Shown: in pieces, positions 27,398 to 36,094 of the stretch
How positions within the stretch are numbered: the stretch's first letter is position 1
How the letters are laid out: each line of letters opens with the position of its first letter
DNA from: Planctomycetaceae bacterium
GTDB lineage: Bacteria > Planctomycetota > Planctomycetia > Planctomycetales > Planctomycetaceae
Length of the DNA: 64,000 nt
Assembly: GCA_041398825.1 (NCBI GenBank)
Contig: JAWKTX010000019.1
Span: forward strand, 1 to 64,000
Reading direction: 5' to 3'
Translations under genes and position numbers: made by a program
The notes under the pieces: model-generated
Seen by the model: only the letters and a program-made list of their open reading frames with translations
What the model was told of the DNA's origin: nothing
The model's database searches: none

Positions 27398-27994
27398 TTA
27401 CGAAGAAGACTTCTGATTCTTGATGATGTCCACGACAGCCTGGCTGTCAGCAGCGGCATCCACCGCTGTGTTCTTATGGATGATAGTCCCGTCGAGCCCA
27501 ATGACAAATGTCCAGCGCGATGCAGTCACGCCGCGAGTCAGAGAAATTTCGATGCCATCGACAGGTTTCTTGATGGTCGCACCGTCGCGAAGGGGCACGC
27601 CAAATGCCCTGGCAACGCTGCCGTCTTCGTCAGCAAGCAGGGCAAAATTGAGATTGTGCACCTTCTTGAAGACCTTGTGGTTTTCTACGGAATCGCCGCT
27701 GACTCCCACGACTTCCACACCTTCCTGCTGCAGAGTTTTCTGATGGTCGCGAAAACCGCAGGCCTGCTTGGTGCATCCCCCCGTCAGATCGGCTGGATAA
27801 AAGTAGACGACCACAAACTTCTTTCCGATGTGGTCGGCCGATTTCCATGTTTCGCCGGAATCGTCCCTGGACTCAAAAACCGGCGCCTTATCCCCAACGT
27901 TGAGTGTAATTGACGGCGGCTCACTCCCGTGACTGTCATGCATGTTTACATTCATCAGGGTAAAGGCAACAACCAAATTCGACAGAAGGCGCAT
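27398..27994 (-). CDS. Exported Bcp/PrxQ-type peroxiredoxin
   Basis: 198 residues. After a hydrophobic N-terminal segment (LLSNLVVAFTLM) the AhpC/TSA fold starts at LNVGDKAPVFESRDDSG. The peroxidatic Cys74 is in YPADLTGGCTKQACGF, with Cys79 five residues on, the spacing of the resolving Cys in Bcp/PrxQ enzymes. It reduces peroxides with thiol reductants. The N-terminus suggests the protein is outside the cytosol. It is followed 137 bp later by the thioredoxin-like secreted gene, which could be its reductant partner; this is inference. Confidence 0.85.
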   Translation of the reverse strand: MRLLSNLVVAFTLMNVNMHDSHGSEPPSITLNVGDKAPVFESRDDSGETWKSADHIGKKFVVVYFYPADLTGGCTKQACGFRDHQKTLQQEGVEVVGVSGDSVENHKVFKKVHNLNFALLADEDGSVARAFGVPLRDGATIKKPVDGIEISLTRGVTASRWTFVIGLDGTIIHKNTAVDAAADSQAVVDIIKNQKSSS

Positions 27995-28455
27995 TGAATA
28001 ACTCCGGGAGCAAAACGGTCGGAACTCCGACGGTTCGCGTCAGTCCATTAACGCCTGAATCCAGCGTCGCTATGTTCAGCGACATTGGTTACGTCCTGAT
28101 TCAAAAACGGGTGGGGATCTACCTGAAAAATTCTGGAAATATCTGCTCTAACAGCTGGGTGTGATTTTGAATTTCCAAATTGGTGAACCAATCAGGAAGG
28201 TTTCGAACAATTGCCGGCGGGCAGCCGCTTGGGAGCGACCGGGTGTTAAAGAAGTCTCATGAGGATAGGGGCGGCAGATTGGTACGTCAAACACGCAGTT
28301 GGCCGGAATAACGATTTTTTCCACGCCAACTGTGCTTTCGGGGGCGAAGTCCTCTCAAAAACTGCCCATTTTCACCCTGGATGGCCGATTCGACGATCGG
28401 AGGGCTCGTTTTTCGACCGAGGAGTTTTTGAAGGGCCGATACGCCGCCGGTTCCG
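27995..28455. other. Intergenic region between convergent/tandem minus genes
   Basis: No coding sequence is convincing. A small hairpin GTCGCT/AGCGAC lies at 28066-28083. The promoter of the peroxiredoxin gene should be in the first 200 bases. Confidence 0.5.
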
Positions 28456-29424
28456 TCAGGACATCAGAAACCGAAACGCCAGGCGCGCCGCACTGTGCTC
28501 TGCGCTGGTGAGATAGGGGACCAGCCGACCGAATCCGTAAATGGTTTTGATTCTGTGGGTCAGCCTTGCCTCGTCCCGCTTCAGGTTGCCTTGCCAGTAA
28601 GCCGAATCGAAGGGGTCCAATGGGGATTGAATGACCCTACCGAGCTCTGATTCAACGTCCGGCAGCATTCTCCACAGGCGAATATGCTGGCGATGAGCAG
28701 GCAATCCTTTCCGGGCAACATCCGTAAATCCAAGTCGGTGCAAATCCACCAGTGCCGCAGCGTGATTGATGATGTGCCACAACCCGCCGAAACCCTGCCG
28801 CTTGACTGAAGCCGTTGCAATAAGTTCGGAAACCGTTACCGACACCATATCTTCGATGGAACCATACGGGGGTAATTTGGAGTCAGGTTCCGTCAGTTCG
28901 ATCTGATTTCCCGTAAGCCATCCCTTTTCTTTTCCGAAATAGCCCCGACCTGCATGGGCTGTATCAAAGCTGGAGGTCAGGCCCCTGACCCCGGATATCA
29001 GAGCATTGGTTGCAAATTCCGGATGATCAAGAATCGCTCGGATGGCGAGCGATGCGAAAATCACATTGTGTCCCGATTGACGTGTCTTCCCGATATTCTG
29101 AACCAGTGCAGCGGCAATATTCCGCGCTGCCTCTTGTGAATCGCGCTTCGACGAGCTGTCAGCATCGGATGGCAGCGACTGGAAGAGTTCAGTGGGGGTA
29201 ACACCTGCTTTAGCAGCGTTGAACCAAATGCCTTCTTCCCCTGCAATGATCCGATCAAGTTCTCCCGCGACTCCTTCGTAGATATGCGAATCCAAATCGG
29301 GATTGTCTTCTCCGATGTAATACCCGGCCAGAACAGCAGCCCCCAGATGTCCAGCCATGGAGCCAGCCCGATGGGCGTTGCCGATCCCGTTCACACCTTT
29401 GACCAGATAATCGTAGTCAATCAT
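28456..29424 (-). CDS. Conserved hypothetical protein
   Basis: 322 residues. GGGAGGTGGGAA precedes the ATG, a strong ribosome site. It is largely helical, with GIGNAHRAGSMAGHLGAAVLAGYYIGED near the start and conserved-looking His residues (LWHIINHAAALVDLHRLGF) later on. There is no signal peptide or TM helix. I do not recognise the family. It is last in a minus-strand run that includes the HAD phosphatase and glycosyltransferase. Confidence 0.65.
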   Translation of the reverse strand: MIDYDYLVKGVNGIGNAHRAGSMAGHLGAAVLAGYYIGEDNPDLDSHIYEGVAGELDRIIAGEEGIWFNAAKAGVTPTELFQSLPSDADSSSKRDSQEAARNIAAALVQNIGKTRQSGHNVIFASLAIRAILDHPEFATNALISGVRGLTSSFDTAHAGRGYFGKEKGWLTGNQIELTEPDSKLPPYGSIEDMVSVTVSELIATASVKRQGFGGLWHIINHAAALVDLHRLGFTDVARKGLPAHRQHIRLWRMLPDVESELGRVIQSPLDPFDSAYWQGNLKRDEARLTHRIKTIYGFGRLVPYLTSAEHSAARLAFRFLMS

Positions 29425-29667
29425 TTCCCACCTCCCGTTCAGAGCACAATGGCCATCACATCAGGAGAATACCGCGAGAACAGCTGGCCAGGAAAGCACC
29501 TCAGGAGCGATTTCGGAAATCGTTTCTGCTTCGCAATATCGGATTGTTCCAACGCCGGGCGTTTAGCGATGCGGAAGAGGGTCACGAACCAAACTGGGGG
29601 AAGCCTCTGGCGGCGGATGCACTGTCAAAAGCACATTCCGCCCCAAAGCGTGGCGGTTCGCAATGCT

Positions 29668-30357
29668 TTATTTTTCACCATTCAGGAGTGACAGCAACCG
29701 AGCGTCCTGAAGACTCTCGACGCGCAGGGTGGCCATGCTGAAGTCGCCAGCGGCGGTGTGACGGTTTGGGACACTGACAATGATGGCCCCGGCAGCAGAA
29801 GCGGCTCGAGTCCCCGTTTCACTGTCTTCCAGAACCAGCATCTCGGACGGTGCAACGTTCAGCCGTTCCGCGACTGCGAGGTAGATCTCCGGATGGGGTT
29901 TCCCGTGGGTCACATCTTCTGCGGTCATTGTAAAATGAAACCGGTCGAGCAGATTGAAACGGGTCAGAAGTTCGGTCATGTAGCTCCGGGGAGATGACGT
30001 CGCGACAGCCCGGGGAAGGTTACGACTTTCGATCAGGTCCAGCAATTCCGGGAGTCCTGGCATCATCGCCAGGCGATTCTCAGCGATGGCGGCAAACAGT
30101 TCCTTTGTCTCCATCATCAATGCGTGGATGTCGTCTTTTACCCCCGTCATTTCCTTCATCACAGCGAATGCTTCGTGAGCCCGTCGACCGAGCATGGCGT
30201 CTCGCACTTGAGTGGTCATGACCATCCCACGGCGTTCCAGCAGCTGCTGACCAGCGAGATCGAAAACATCTTCTGTGTTCAGCATGAGTCCATCGAGATC
30301 AAAGACGACGGCTCGAATGTTATACTCGGCGGAAGGATTCGTGTTGAAATCAGACAT
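29668..30357 (-). CDS. HAD-superfamily phosphatase (beta-phosphoglucomutase-like)
   Basis: 229 residues with all HAD motifs: FDLDGLMLNTED (motif I, nucleophile Asp and acid Asp), ATSS (motif II), the Lys in HGKPHPEIY (motif III) and EDSETGTRAA (motif IV). A helical cap lies between I and II. The enzyme should be a sugar-phosphate phosphatase or phosphoglucomutase; the substrate is not determinable. It is 140 bp downstream of the GT4 gene on the same strand. Confidence 0.85.
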   Translation of the reverse strand: MSDFNTNPSAEYNIRAVVFDLDGLMLNTEDVFDLAGQQLLERRGMVMTTQVRDAMLGRRAHEAFAVMKEMTGVKDDIHALMMETKELFAAIAENRLAMMPGLPELLDLIESRNLPRAVATSSPRSYMTELLTRFNLLDRFHFTMTAEDVTHGKPHPEIYLAVAERLNVAPSEMLVLEDSETGTRAASAAGAIIVSVPNRHTAAGDFSMATLRVESLQDARLLSLLNGEK

Positions 30358-30497
30358 CGTCTTTCGTGGTTCCTGCGGCTTGATTTGAATACAGCCCTGA
30401 GATTCGCGTCGGCGTAACCCTTTGGAGACAGACTTTGTGCGCTCCCAGCAGCACGTTGACAGCGACAGCCTGACTCGAGGCGTACCAACTCGAGTCT

Positions 30498-31649
30498 CTA
30501 CCTGGCACTTCCTGAGACCGTTGATGGTTTCACCGTCGGAAGTGGCAGTGTCGCCGTTCGACGGCTGGGCGGCGAACTGACCTCGCAGTACAGCTGAATG
30601 ATCTCATCCAGCATACGATTCTCATTGAATCGCTCTGTGACACGCATCTGGCCTGCATGTCCGATTTCTCTGGCGCGGTCCGGGTCCTTCAGCAGTTCCG
30701 AGATTTTGTCCGCGAGACTGCGGCTGTCCGATGGCGGGACGAAAAGGCCATTGACACCATCCTCGATCACTGTCACGACCCCTCCGACGCCGGATGCGAT
30801 CACCGGTCGGCCCAAAGCCATTGCTTCCAGCATCATGACACCAAACCCCTGCTGCAGTGACGGCAGACAGAATATGTCCATCGCTGAAAGGTACGCACGC
30901 ATCGAAACACTACCGTCCACAAATGTCAGACGGCGGCTAAGTTCCAGTGACGAAGCCAGGTTTCGGAGACTGCGTTCTTCCGGACCACTGCCCGCCAGAA
31001 TGATTCGAATATCGTGACCAGATTCGACCAGGCGATGACAGGCCCGAAGAAAGAATGAGGCGCCTTTTACGACTTCCAGCGGCCCGGCCATTCCGATCAC
31101 AGGTTCTGACGGCGAATCCATGGGTTGCCGAATTGCCCCTTCTTCCGGAACGGCCACACCCGGCAGGATGACTCGCTGCTCAATTTCACCAAGACGCGGG
31201 TGAGGAGCAATTTGATTCTGGACGCTTTCGCTCACAGAAATGATGGCTTTCAGCCAGGGAGTCACCGATCGCAGATTCAGAGCCGCAGCTTCACTGTGAT
31301 CACTGACCGTTACCACAACAGGCCGCTGCAGACGATCCGCAAACCAGCCTGCCTGCGGCAGCAGCCGATAGTCCTGAGCGTGAATTACATCCGGTGGTTC
31401 CTTTTGCATGTCACGGTAGAGCGTACGCAGAACGACCTGTCCCCACACAGGAATGGTGTATCCGCTGATACAGTGCAGGCGAACGCCTTTCAACTGGTTC
31501 TCATCCAGCGGACCAACACCCGTGCATAGCAGGGCTGAGTCAATCTCTCGCTTCTCAAGTCCGCGAGCGAGTCGCAGGGTCAGCAGAGAGGAGCCGCGGA
31601 ACGACAACTCACTGTCCAGCAAAAGAATTCTTTGAACTGTATCCGCCAT
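30498..31649 (-). CDS. GT4-family glycosyltransferase
   Basis: 383 residues with a two-Rossmann GT-B layout. N-terminal part: RILLLDSELSFRGSSLLTLRLARGL and IHAQDYRLLPQA. C-terminal part: IGMAGPLEVVKGASFFLRA, ILAGSGPEERSL, and the donor-binding LPSLQQGFGVMMLEAMALGRPVIASGVGG with the E-x7-E motif. It transfers a sugar from a nucleotide-activated donor, probably to a surface glycan. The C-terminal tail (after YCEV) is Ser/Pro/Thr-rich and likely disordered. Confidence 0.85.
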   Translation of the reverse strand: MADTVQRILLLDSELSFRGSSLLTLRLARGLEKREIDSALLCTGVGPLDENQLKGVRLHCISGYTIPVWGQVVLRTLYRDMQKEPPDVIHAQDYRLLPQAGWFADRLQRPVVVTVSDHSEAAALNLRSVTPWLKAIISVSESVQNQIAPHPRLGEIEQRVILPGVAVPEEGAIRQPMDSPSEPVIGMAGPLEVVKGASFFLRACHRLVESGHDIRIILAGSGPEERSLRNLASSLELSRRLTFVDGSVSMRAYLSAMDIFCLPSLQQGFGVMMLEAMALGRPVIASGVGGVVTVIEDGVNGLFVPPSDSRSLADKISELLKDPDRAREIGHAGQMRVTERFNENRMLDEIIQLYCEVSSPPSRRTATLPLPTVKPSTVSGSAR

Positions 31650-31678
31650 GATTTCGCTATGACTGCCCGTTCCTGCGA

Positions 31679-32341
31679 CTACGAACGACGGAAGATCCTG
31701 GGGCGAGATAACACTTCGCTGATCAGGATGGCCTGCCGAATACCAGCCGGACTGCGCAGGGCAGCAGCCAGTTCTTTTGCGGCAGGATTGCCGCCGACCA
31801 TAGGTGCCATGTTCATTTCGTTACTGGCCCCGCCAAGGTCCTGAGCCACGAAATCATCAATTTGTTTGTGCATGTGTTCAGACACGTGCTGGTTGATGTA
31901 CTGGTCGACATGCTCCGTAATGCCACCCCTGAAAGCGGCCTTTTCCTGCCGTTCACGTTCGACGGTCCGTTCAGCCATTGAATTCAGCCGGGCCCCGGAT
32001 CGTGAATCGCTTGCCCGAGCTGACTGTCTGGCCCGCGTCCCCGTGCCGGTCCGGGATGCCTTCTTTGACCGGGATCGTTGTTCGTTGCTTCGTTGAACTG
32101 GTTGAGAAGTCTTCTGTGCCGATGGGCGCGACGGAGTTCGCAATGGACGCTCATCGCCTTTGTTCTGCTGCCGAACATCGGTCAGAAATGCTTCCAGTTC
32201 GGACTGAACTCGGTCCTGATTGTTCGCCCTCGGCTTGTTATTCAGAGGAGCATTCCGGGCTTTTGCTTCTGCCGATTTTTCAACCAGCGTTCGCACCACA
32301 CCGATGATGCCAATGATGAGCAGGACAATCAGCTTTTCCAT
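31679..32341 (-). CDS. Membrane-anchored basic linker protein
   Basis: 220 residues. An N-terminal TM helix (LIVLLIIGIIGVVRTLV) is followed by a long Arg/Ser/Gln-rich disordered segment and a helical C-terminus (HVDQYINQHVSEHMHKQIDDFV, then AAKELAAALRSPAGIRQAILISEVLSRP). No enzyme motif is present. The position between floA and the glycosyltransferase, 63 bp after floA, suggests a flotillin-associated membrane protein; this is inference from context. Confidence 0.6.
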   Translation of the reverse strand: MEKLIVLLIIGIIGVVRTLVEKSAEAKARNAPLNNKPRANNQDRVQSELEAFLTDVRQQNKGDERPLRTPSRPSAQKTSQPVQRSNEQRSRSKKASRTGTGTRARQSARASDSRSGARLNSMAERTVERERQEKAAFRGGITEHVDQYINQHVSEHMHKQIDDFVAQDLGGASNEMNMAPMVGGNPAAKELAAALRSPAGIRQAILISEVLSRPRIFRRS

Positions 32342-32404
32342 GATCGTGTCTCAGCCTGAATTTAATTTTGCCCGGTCTCATTTCCCTGGGAAGGCCCCCA
32401 ACAG

Positions 32405-33463
32405 CTAGCCGTCCATCGATCGTTGTGGTCGAGCCCCTTCGCCAGCCAGTGCATCTCTCATGCGGGTATCTGCCTGAACGTTCTTCAATTCGTAGAAGTC
32501 CAGTAAGCCGATCTGTTTTCCACCGAACGCTTCCGCCACTGCATTGGGAACCTGCGCTTCGGCCAGGACGACCTTGGCTCGGTTTTCCTGAATTCGAGCG
32601 ACCATCTCCTGCTCGCGAGCCCGGGCTTCAGAACGACGTTGTTCAGCTTTAGCCTGAGCAACTCTCATATCCGCTTCGGCCTGATCCGCCTGAAGTCTCG
32701 CTCCGATGTTTTCACCGACATCAATATCTGCGATGTCAATCGAAACGATTTCGTAAGCGGTCTGGGCTTCCAGACCTTGTGACAGCACGATTTTCGATAT
32801 GGAATCCGGATTTTCAAGAACCAGCTTGTAGGAATGCGTCGAGCCGATGGCCTGCACGATCCCCTGACCAACGCGTGCAATCACCGTTTCTTCGGTCGCA
32901 CCGCCGATCAACTGAGCGATGTTGGTCCTCACCGTGACGCGAGCGCGGGCACGGAGTTGAATACCATCACCTGCAACAGCATCCAGCGTTCCGGCTGTGC
33001 GGCGGGGATCCGGACAATCAATCACCTTTGGATTTACACTGGTCTTGACCGCTTCCAGGATATCACGCCCCGCAAGATCAATGGCCTGCGCTGTGTCCCA
33101 GTCAAGTTCGATCCCTGCTCGCTGCGCCGCGATCAAGGCTCGCACGACGTTTCGCACGTTTCCTTTTGCGAGGTAATGGGCTTCGAGTGCTGCCGTGGTA
33201 ATTGGATAGAACCGGGTCAGTCCGGCCTGAACAGCCATAATCTTGCTCACCACGATGACTCGGGGATCACACTTTCGCAGCCGCATCTTGATCAGACCGA
33301 CCAGCGAAATCCCTGCACCGGAAAATTTGCACTGCAGCCACAGGCTCGCAAACTGCGCGAAAATGGCGAGAAATGCCACCACGAATAACAGCACAAACAC
33401 AACGACAACCAGTTGACCTGGCGACGCAGCCAATGTTGGTGCCTGCAGAAAGAGCTGGCTCAT
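32405..33463 (-). CDS. floA: Flotillin-like protein FloA
   Basis: 352 residues with AAGGGAG before the ATG. An N-terminal membrane hairpin (LVVVVFVLLFVVAFLAIFAQF) is followed by the FloA/YqfA core: KMRLRKCDPRVIV, YPITTAALEAHYLAKGNV, GIELDWDTAQAIDLAGRDI, and the SPFH part ARARVTVRTNIAQLIGGATEETVIARVGQGIV. A charged coiled coil (ADMRVAQAKAEQRRSEAR) and a helical tail with NAVAEAF end it. FloA organises membrane microdomains. The neighbouring nfeD gene confirms the assignment. Confidence 0.92.
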   Translation of the reverse strand: MSQLFLQAPTLAASPGQLVVVVFVLLFVVAFLAIFAQFASLWLQCKFSGAGISLVGLIKMRLRKCDPRVIVVSKIMAVQAGLTRFYPITTAALEAHYLAKGNVRNVVRALIAAQRAGIELDWDTAQAIDLAGRDILEAVKTSVNPKVIDCPDPRRTAGTLDAVAGDGIQLRARARVTVRTNIAQLIGGATEETVIARVGQGIVQAIGSTHSYKLVLENPDSISKIVLSQGLEAQTAYEIVSIDIADIDVGENIGARLQADQAEADMRVAQAKAEQRRSEARAREQEMVARIQENRAKVVLAEAQVPNAVAEAFGGKQIGLLDFYELKNVQADTRMRDALAGEGARPQRSMDG

Positions 33464-33609
33464 TGCTAAAACTCCCTTGTAAGATTCTAAGCCCGGAATA
33501 CCCGAAGGCAGCCGTCAGATTGTTTCAATCAGGCATCTGTCCCATCGATCAGGCTTCAAACAACGACATCCGATTTACCTGACTTTGCCCCGGCCAGGGT
33601 GAACTCCTG

Positions 33610-34278
33610 TCAGGCGGTGTAGTCCTCTGGAATATCAAAGTCAAGCTTGTCCGAACGAACTCGCGATTGATCTGGATTCAGTTCCCTTGTGTTCTCGATG
33701 TCGGCGGTCAATGGATCCACCTTGCTGTGACCACTGTCCTCGGTCGTCACACGGGGCTCTGCGATGGTGACTGCCGTCGCCATTTCGGATGCCCCCACTG
33801 GTCGCACAACCAACCGACTGCTTCGAACTTCGACAACGATCACCGGTGTATTTGGATCAATTAACATCCCGGTGCTTTCAGCGTGATATCGATTTTTCTC
33901 GACGACCACCATTCCGCCGGGAGTCAGCAGCGTTTGAGTCGTACCGACCTTTCCGATCAATTCTTCCAGCGGGTTGGGGACCTGCACCAGCGTTGGTGGC
34001 TGCAGGATCACAGACTTACCGATGGCTGAATATTGCAGCAGATAGAATCCAAGCCCCAGCGTCCCGGGAATTCCACACACCAGCAGACCCAGGTATGTGT
34101 AAAAAAACGAGGGATTTCGGCCTCCACCCCACGCCTGCCAGGCGCTCCAGAGGGAAACCAGCAGCGAAATCAGAGCAACAATTCCAATCAGGCCGAAGCT
34201 GGGGATGAAAAACTCCAGGATCAGCAGGAAAAGTCCCACGATCAGCAGTATTGTGGCCAGTACACCCGCATCCGGCAT
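33610..34278 (-). CDS. nfeD: NfeD-family membrane protein
   Basis: 222 residues. Several TM segments (VLATILLIVGLFLLILEFF, LIGIVALISLLVSLWSAW, YLGLLVCGIPGTLGLGFYLL) precede a small beta-barrel OB-like domain (LIGKVGTTQTLLTPGGMVVVEKNRYHAES). There is no ClpP-like protease domain, so it is the short NfeD form. NfeD partners of flotillins occur next to floA, as here with 146 bp between the genes. The C-terminal tail is acidic. Confidence 0.88.
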   Translation of the reverse strand: MPDAGVLATILLIVGLFLLILEFFIPSFGLIGIVALISLLVSLWSAWQAWGGGRNPSFFYTYLGLLVCGIPGTLGLGFYLLQYSAIGKSVILQPPTLVQVPNPLEELIGKVGTTQTLLTPGGMVVVEKNRYHAESTGMLIDPNTPVIVVEVRSSRLVVRPVGASEMATAVTIAEPRVTTEDSGHSKVDPLTADIENTRELNPDQSRVRSDKLDFDIPEDYTA

Positions 34279-35061
34279 TTGAATTCCCGACTCTCGAAAG
34301 ATAGGCGCCTTTTTCGGTCTTTACCGTGTTTATCCGGGGACCGTGTTGCATCGAGGCCCTTCCAACGCAATCTCGCACCACCCGGATCATGAGATCCTGA
34401 GGGAAAGTGTTCAGGGTGCGCGGGCAAATGTCAATTCTGCGATTGCCGGATACCATCATCACATGGATGGCGGTCTGCGACGCATGCGGCCGGGCACTGG
34501 AGAAGCCACTTTTCCTGAATCCGGGTCGTCGAAGTCGGTCGCAAAGAAAGACGTCGCAAGTCTTCTGGCCAAATGCACCTCTGGCATTGGTGTCAACATG
34601 CGAATGAGGGACGTAGAGACTCAGGCAAATAACAGGAGGGCGGCTGTCTCTGCTTGTGAGACCATCGCGGGATGAGATGCAACTCTTGTCCGTGCAACTC
34701 TTGTCCGTGCAAAAAATAACGGCGGTGATTCGCCAGGAAGAGGGAATCACCGCCGTCTCGTTTCTCCACCAACGATTCCACCCTGTTTGCTGATCCGTTA
34801 TATGGTGGAACCGCGTATCAGGAGACCCTGAGGCGTGTTCCCCAGTGAGCGTTCTTGCTCACAGTAACTCAGCAGTTGGGCGGAAGGATGGGCTTTTAAC
34901 CGTTACCTTCGCGACACTAACAGTGTCCTTGCCAGTTGATCATTTCGCACAAATGATTCTTCGCAGGAAGGGAGGTGGGTGAACCACGACAATTCACCCG
35001 TTCTCACTTGTTCTTCGCGAAGGTTACGTAGCTAATCACCAAACCTTACGCCTGCTGAAAA
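34279..35061. other. Intergenic region with tandem 15-mer and terminator
   Basis: No gene is convincing. AACTCTTGTCCGTGC is repeated in tandem at 34681-34710. A terminator hairpin lies at 34719-34756. The rest (34800-35050) has no clear structure. Confidence 0.55.
34719..34756 (-). terminator. Rho-independent terminator of the Cys-rich gene
   Basis: Perfect 13-bp arms ACGGCGGTGATTC / GAATCACCGCCGT enclose a 12-nt loop. On the minus strand the hairpin is followed by TATTTTTTG, about 300 bp past the stop of the cysteine-rich gene. Confidence 0.85.
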
Positions 35062-35628
35062 TCAGTTGCAGGGGCAGGCACAGCTTGGAGCGACTGGTGC
35101 ACAGCAGCTTGGCTCGCAAACTGGAGCACATGAGACTGGTGCACAGCAGCTTGGCTCGCAGCAAGAAGATCCGCAGCTTGAACCGCAGCCACCAAAGTTG
35201 CACTTAGGCATCTTGAACTTTGGCATGTGCAGCTTAGGCATCTTGAACTTTGGCATGTGCAGCTTAGGCATCTTGAAGCAGCTTGAACCGCAGCTTGAGC
35301 CACAACCACCACATCCGCCGCATGCAGATCCACAGGTGTCAACTGGTGCACAGCAGCTTGGTTCGCAAGCTGGAGCACATGATACTGGTGCACAGCAGCT
35401 TGGCTCGCAAGCTGGAGCACATGCTGTTGGTGCACAGCAGGTTGGTTCACAGACTGGTGCACATGAAGTTGGAGCACAGCAGGATGCTTCAACTGGAGCA
35501 CAGCAGCTTGGCTCTACGCCACAGCTGCCACAGCTTGAACCGTGATTGAACAGGCCGAAAAGACCTGCGTTAGCGCTGTTGGCGATTGAGAATACCACCA
35601 GAGCAGCAGACAGGGTGATCCCTTTCAT
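35062..35628 (-). CDS. Secreted cysteine-rich repeat protein
   Basis: 188 residues. TAGGAG precedes the ATG. The signal peptide (KGITLSAALVVFSIANSANA) predicts export. The mature part is about one-fifth cysteine, built from CEPSCCAP/CAPACEPSCC units, CGGCGGCGSSCGSSC clusters and, in the centre, a KMPKLHMPKF basic unit repeated twice. Such dense Cys with Pro suggests disulfide or metal crosslinking, perhaps as a wall or matrix protein; this is inference. It is bounded by its own terminator and looks monocistronic. The long frames on the other strand are shadows of the repeats. Confidence 0.8.
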   Translation of the reverse strand: MKGITLSAALVVFSIANSANAGLFGLFNHGSSCGSCGVEPSCCAPVEASCCAPTSCAPVCEPTCCAPTACAPACEPSCCAPVSCAPACEPSCCAPVDTCGSACGGCGGCGSSCGSSCFKMPKLHMPKFKMPKLHMPKFKMPKCNFGGCGSSCGSSCCEPSCCAPVSCAPVCEPSCCAPVAPSCACPCN

Positions 35629-36094
35629 CGTAACACTTCTCCTAAAACACTAGAGCTGAGTGGGCTCAGAGAATTCGGCAGAACTGCACACGCCGCAGCT
35701 CTACTGATCAGCGAATCTCTGATTCCGTTTGGGTAACACTGCCAATGTTTTCGGACTGGTGTATCTTTTTGGGCGAGGCAAAGGGCAATGATTGCCGGTT
35801 CGCAGGCAAACTGCGTCCGACCGTGTCGACTGTATCGATTATAACGATTGCTGCTCGGTGTCGGCCGGAACCTGATCCGCAAAGCCCGAACGTCCGTCTC
35901 GTCAGCAATGGATCCCGCGTGTTGGCAGCTTGTAATCATGGGGGGAGTGGCCTAGATTCTCCGATCCTTCCCAACGCAATTGCATCTGGCAACAAACGCC
36001 AGACTGAATAACCGGCTGAATTGCAACGATTGGAAATACCCGAATCATCCCACCCAACGATCCTGGCAGTCTGAGTCAGGTGGACGCCGAAACC
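35629..36094. other. Divergent intergenic region
   Basis: Promoter region for the Cys-rich gene (minus) and the cyclase (plus). No coding sequence or distinctive element is seen. Confidence 0.5.

Noticed and set aside
35204..35277. Direct DNA repeats in the Cys-rich gene
   Set aside because: They are the coding repeats for the KMPKLHMPKF units, not a separate element.
35066..35545. Plus-strand frame opposite the Cys-rich gene
   Set aside because: Its repetitive product is the shadow of the Cys-rich repeats and has no signal peptide or ribosome site.
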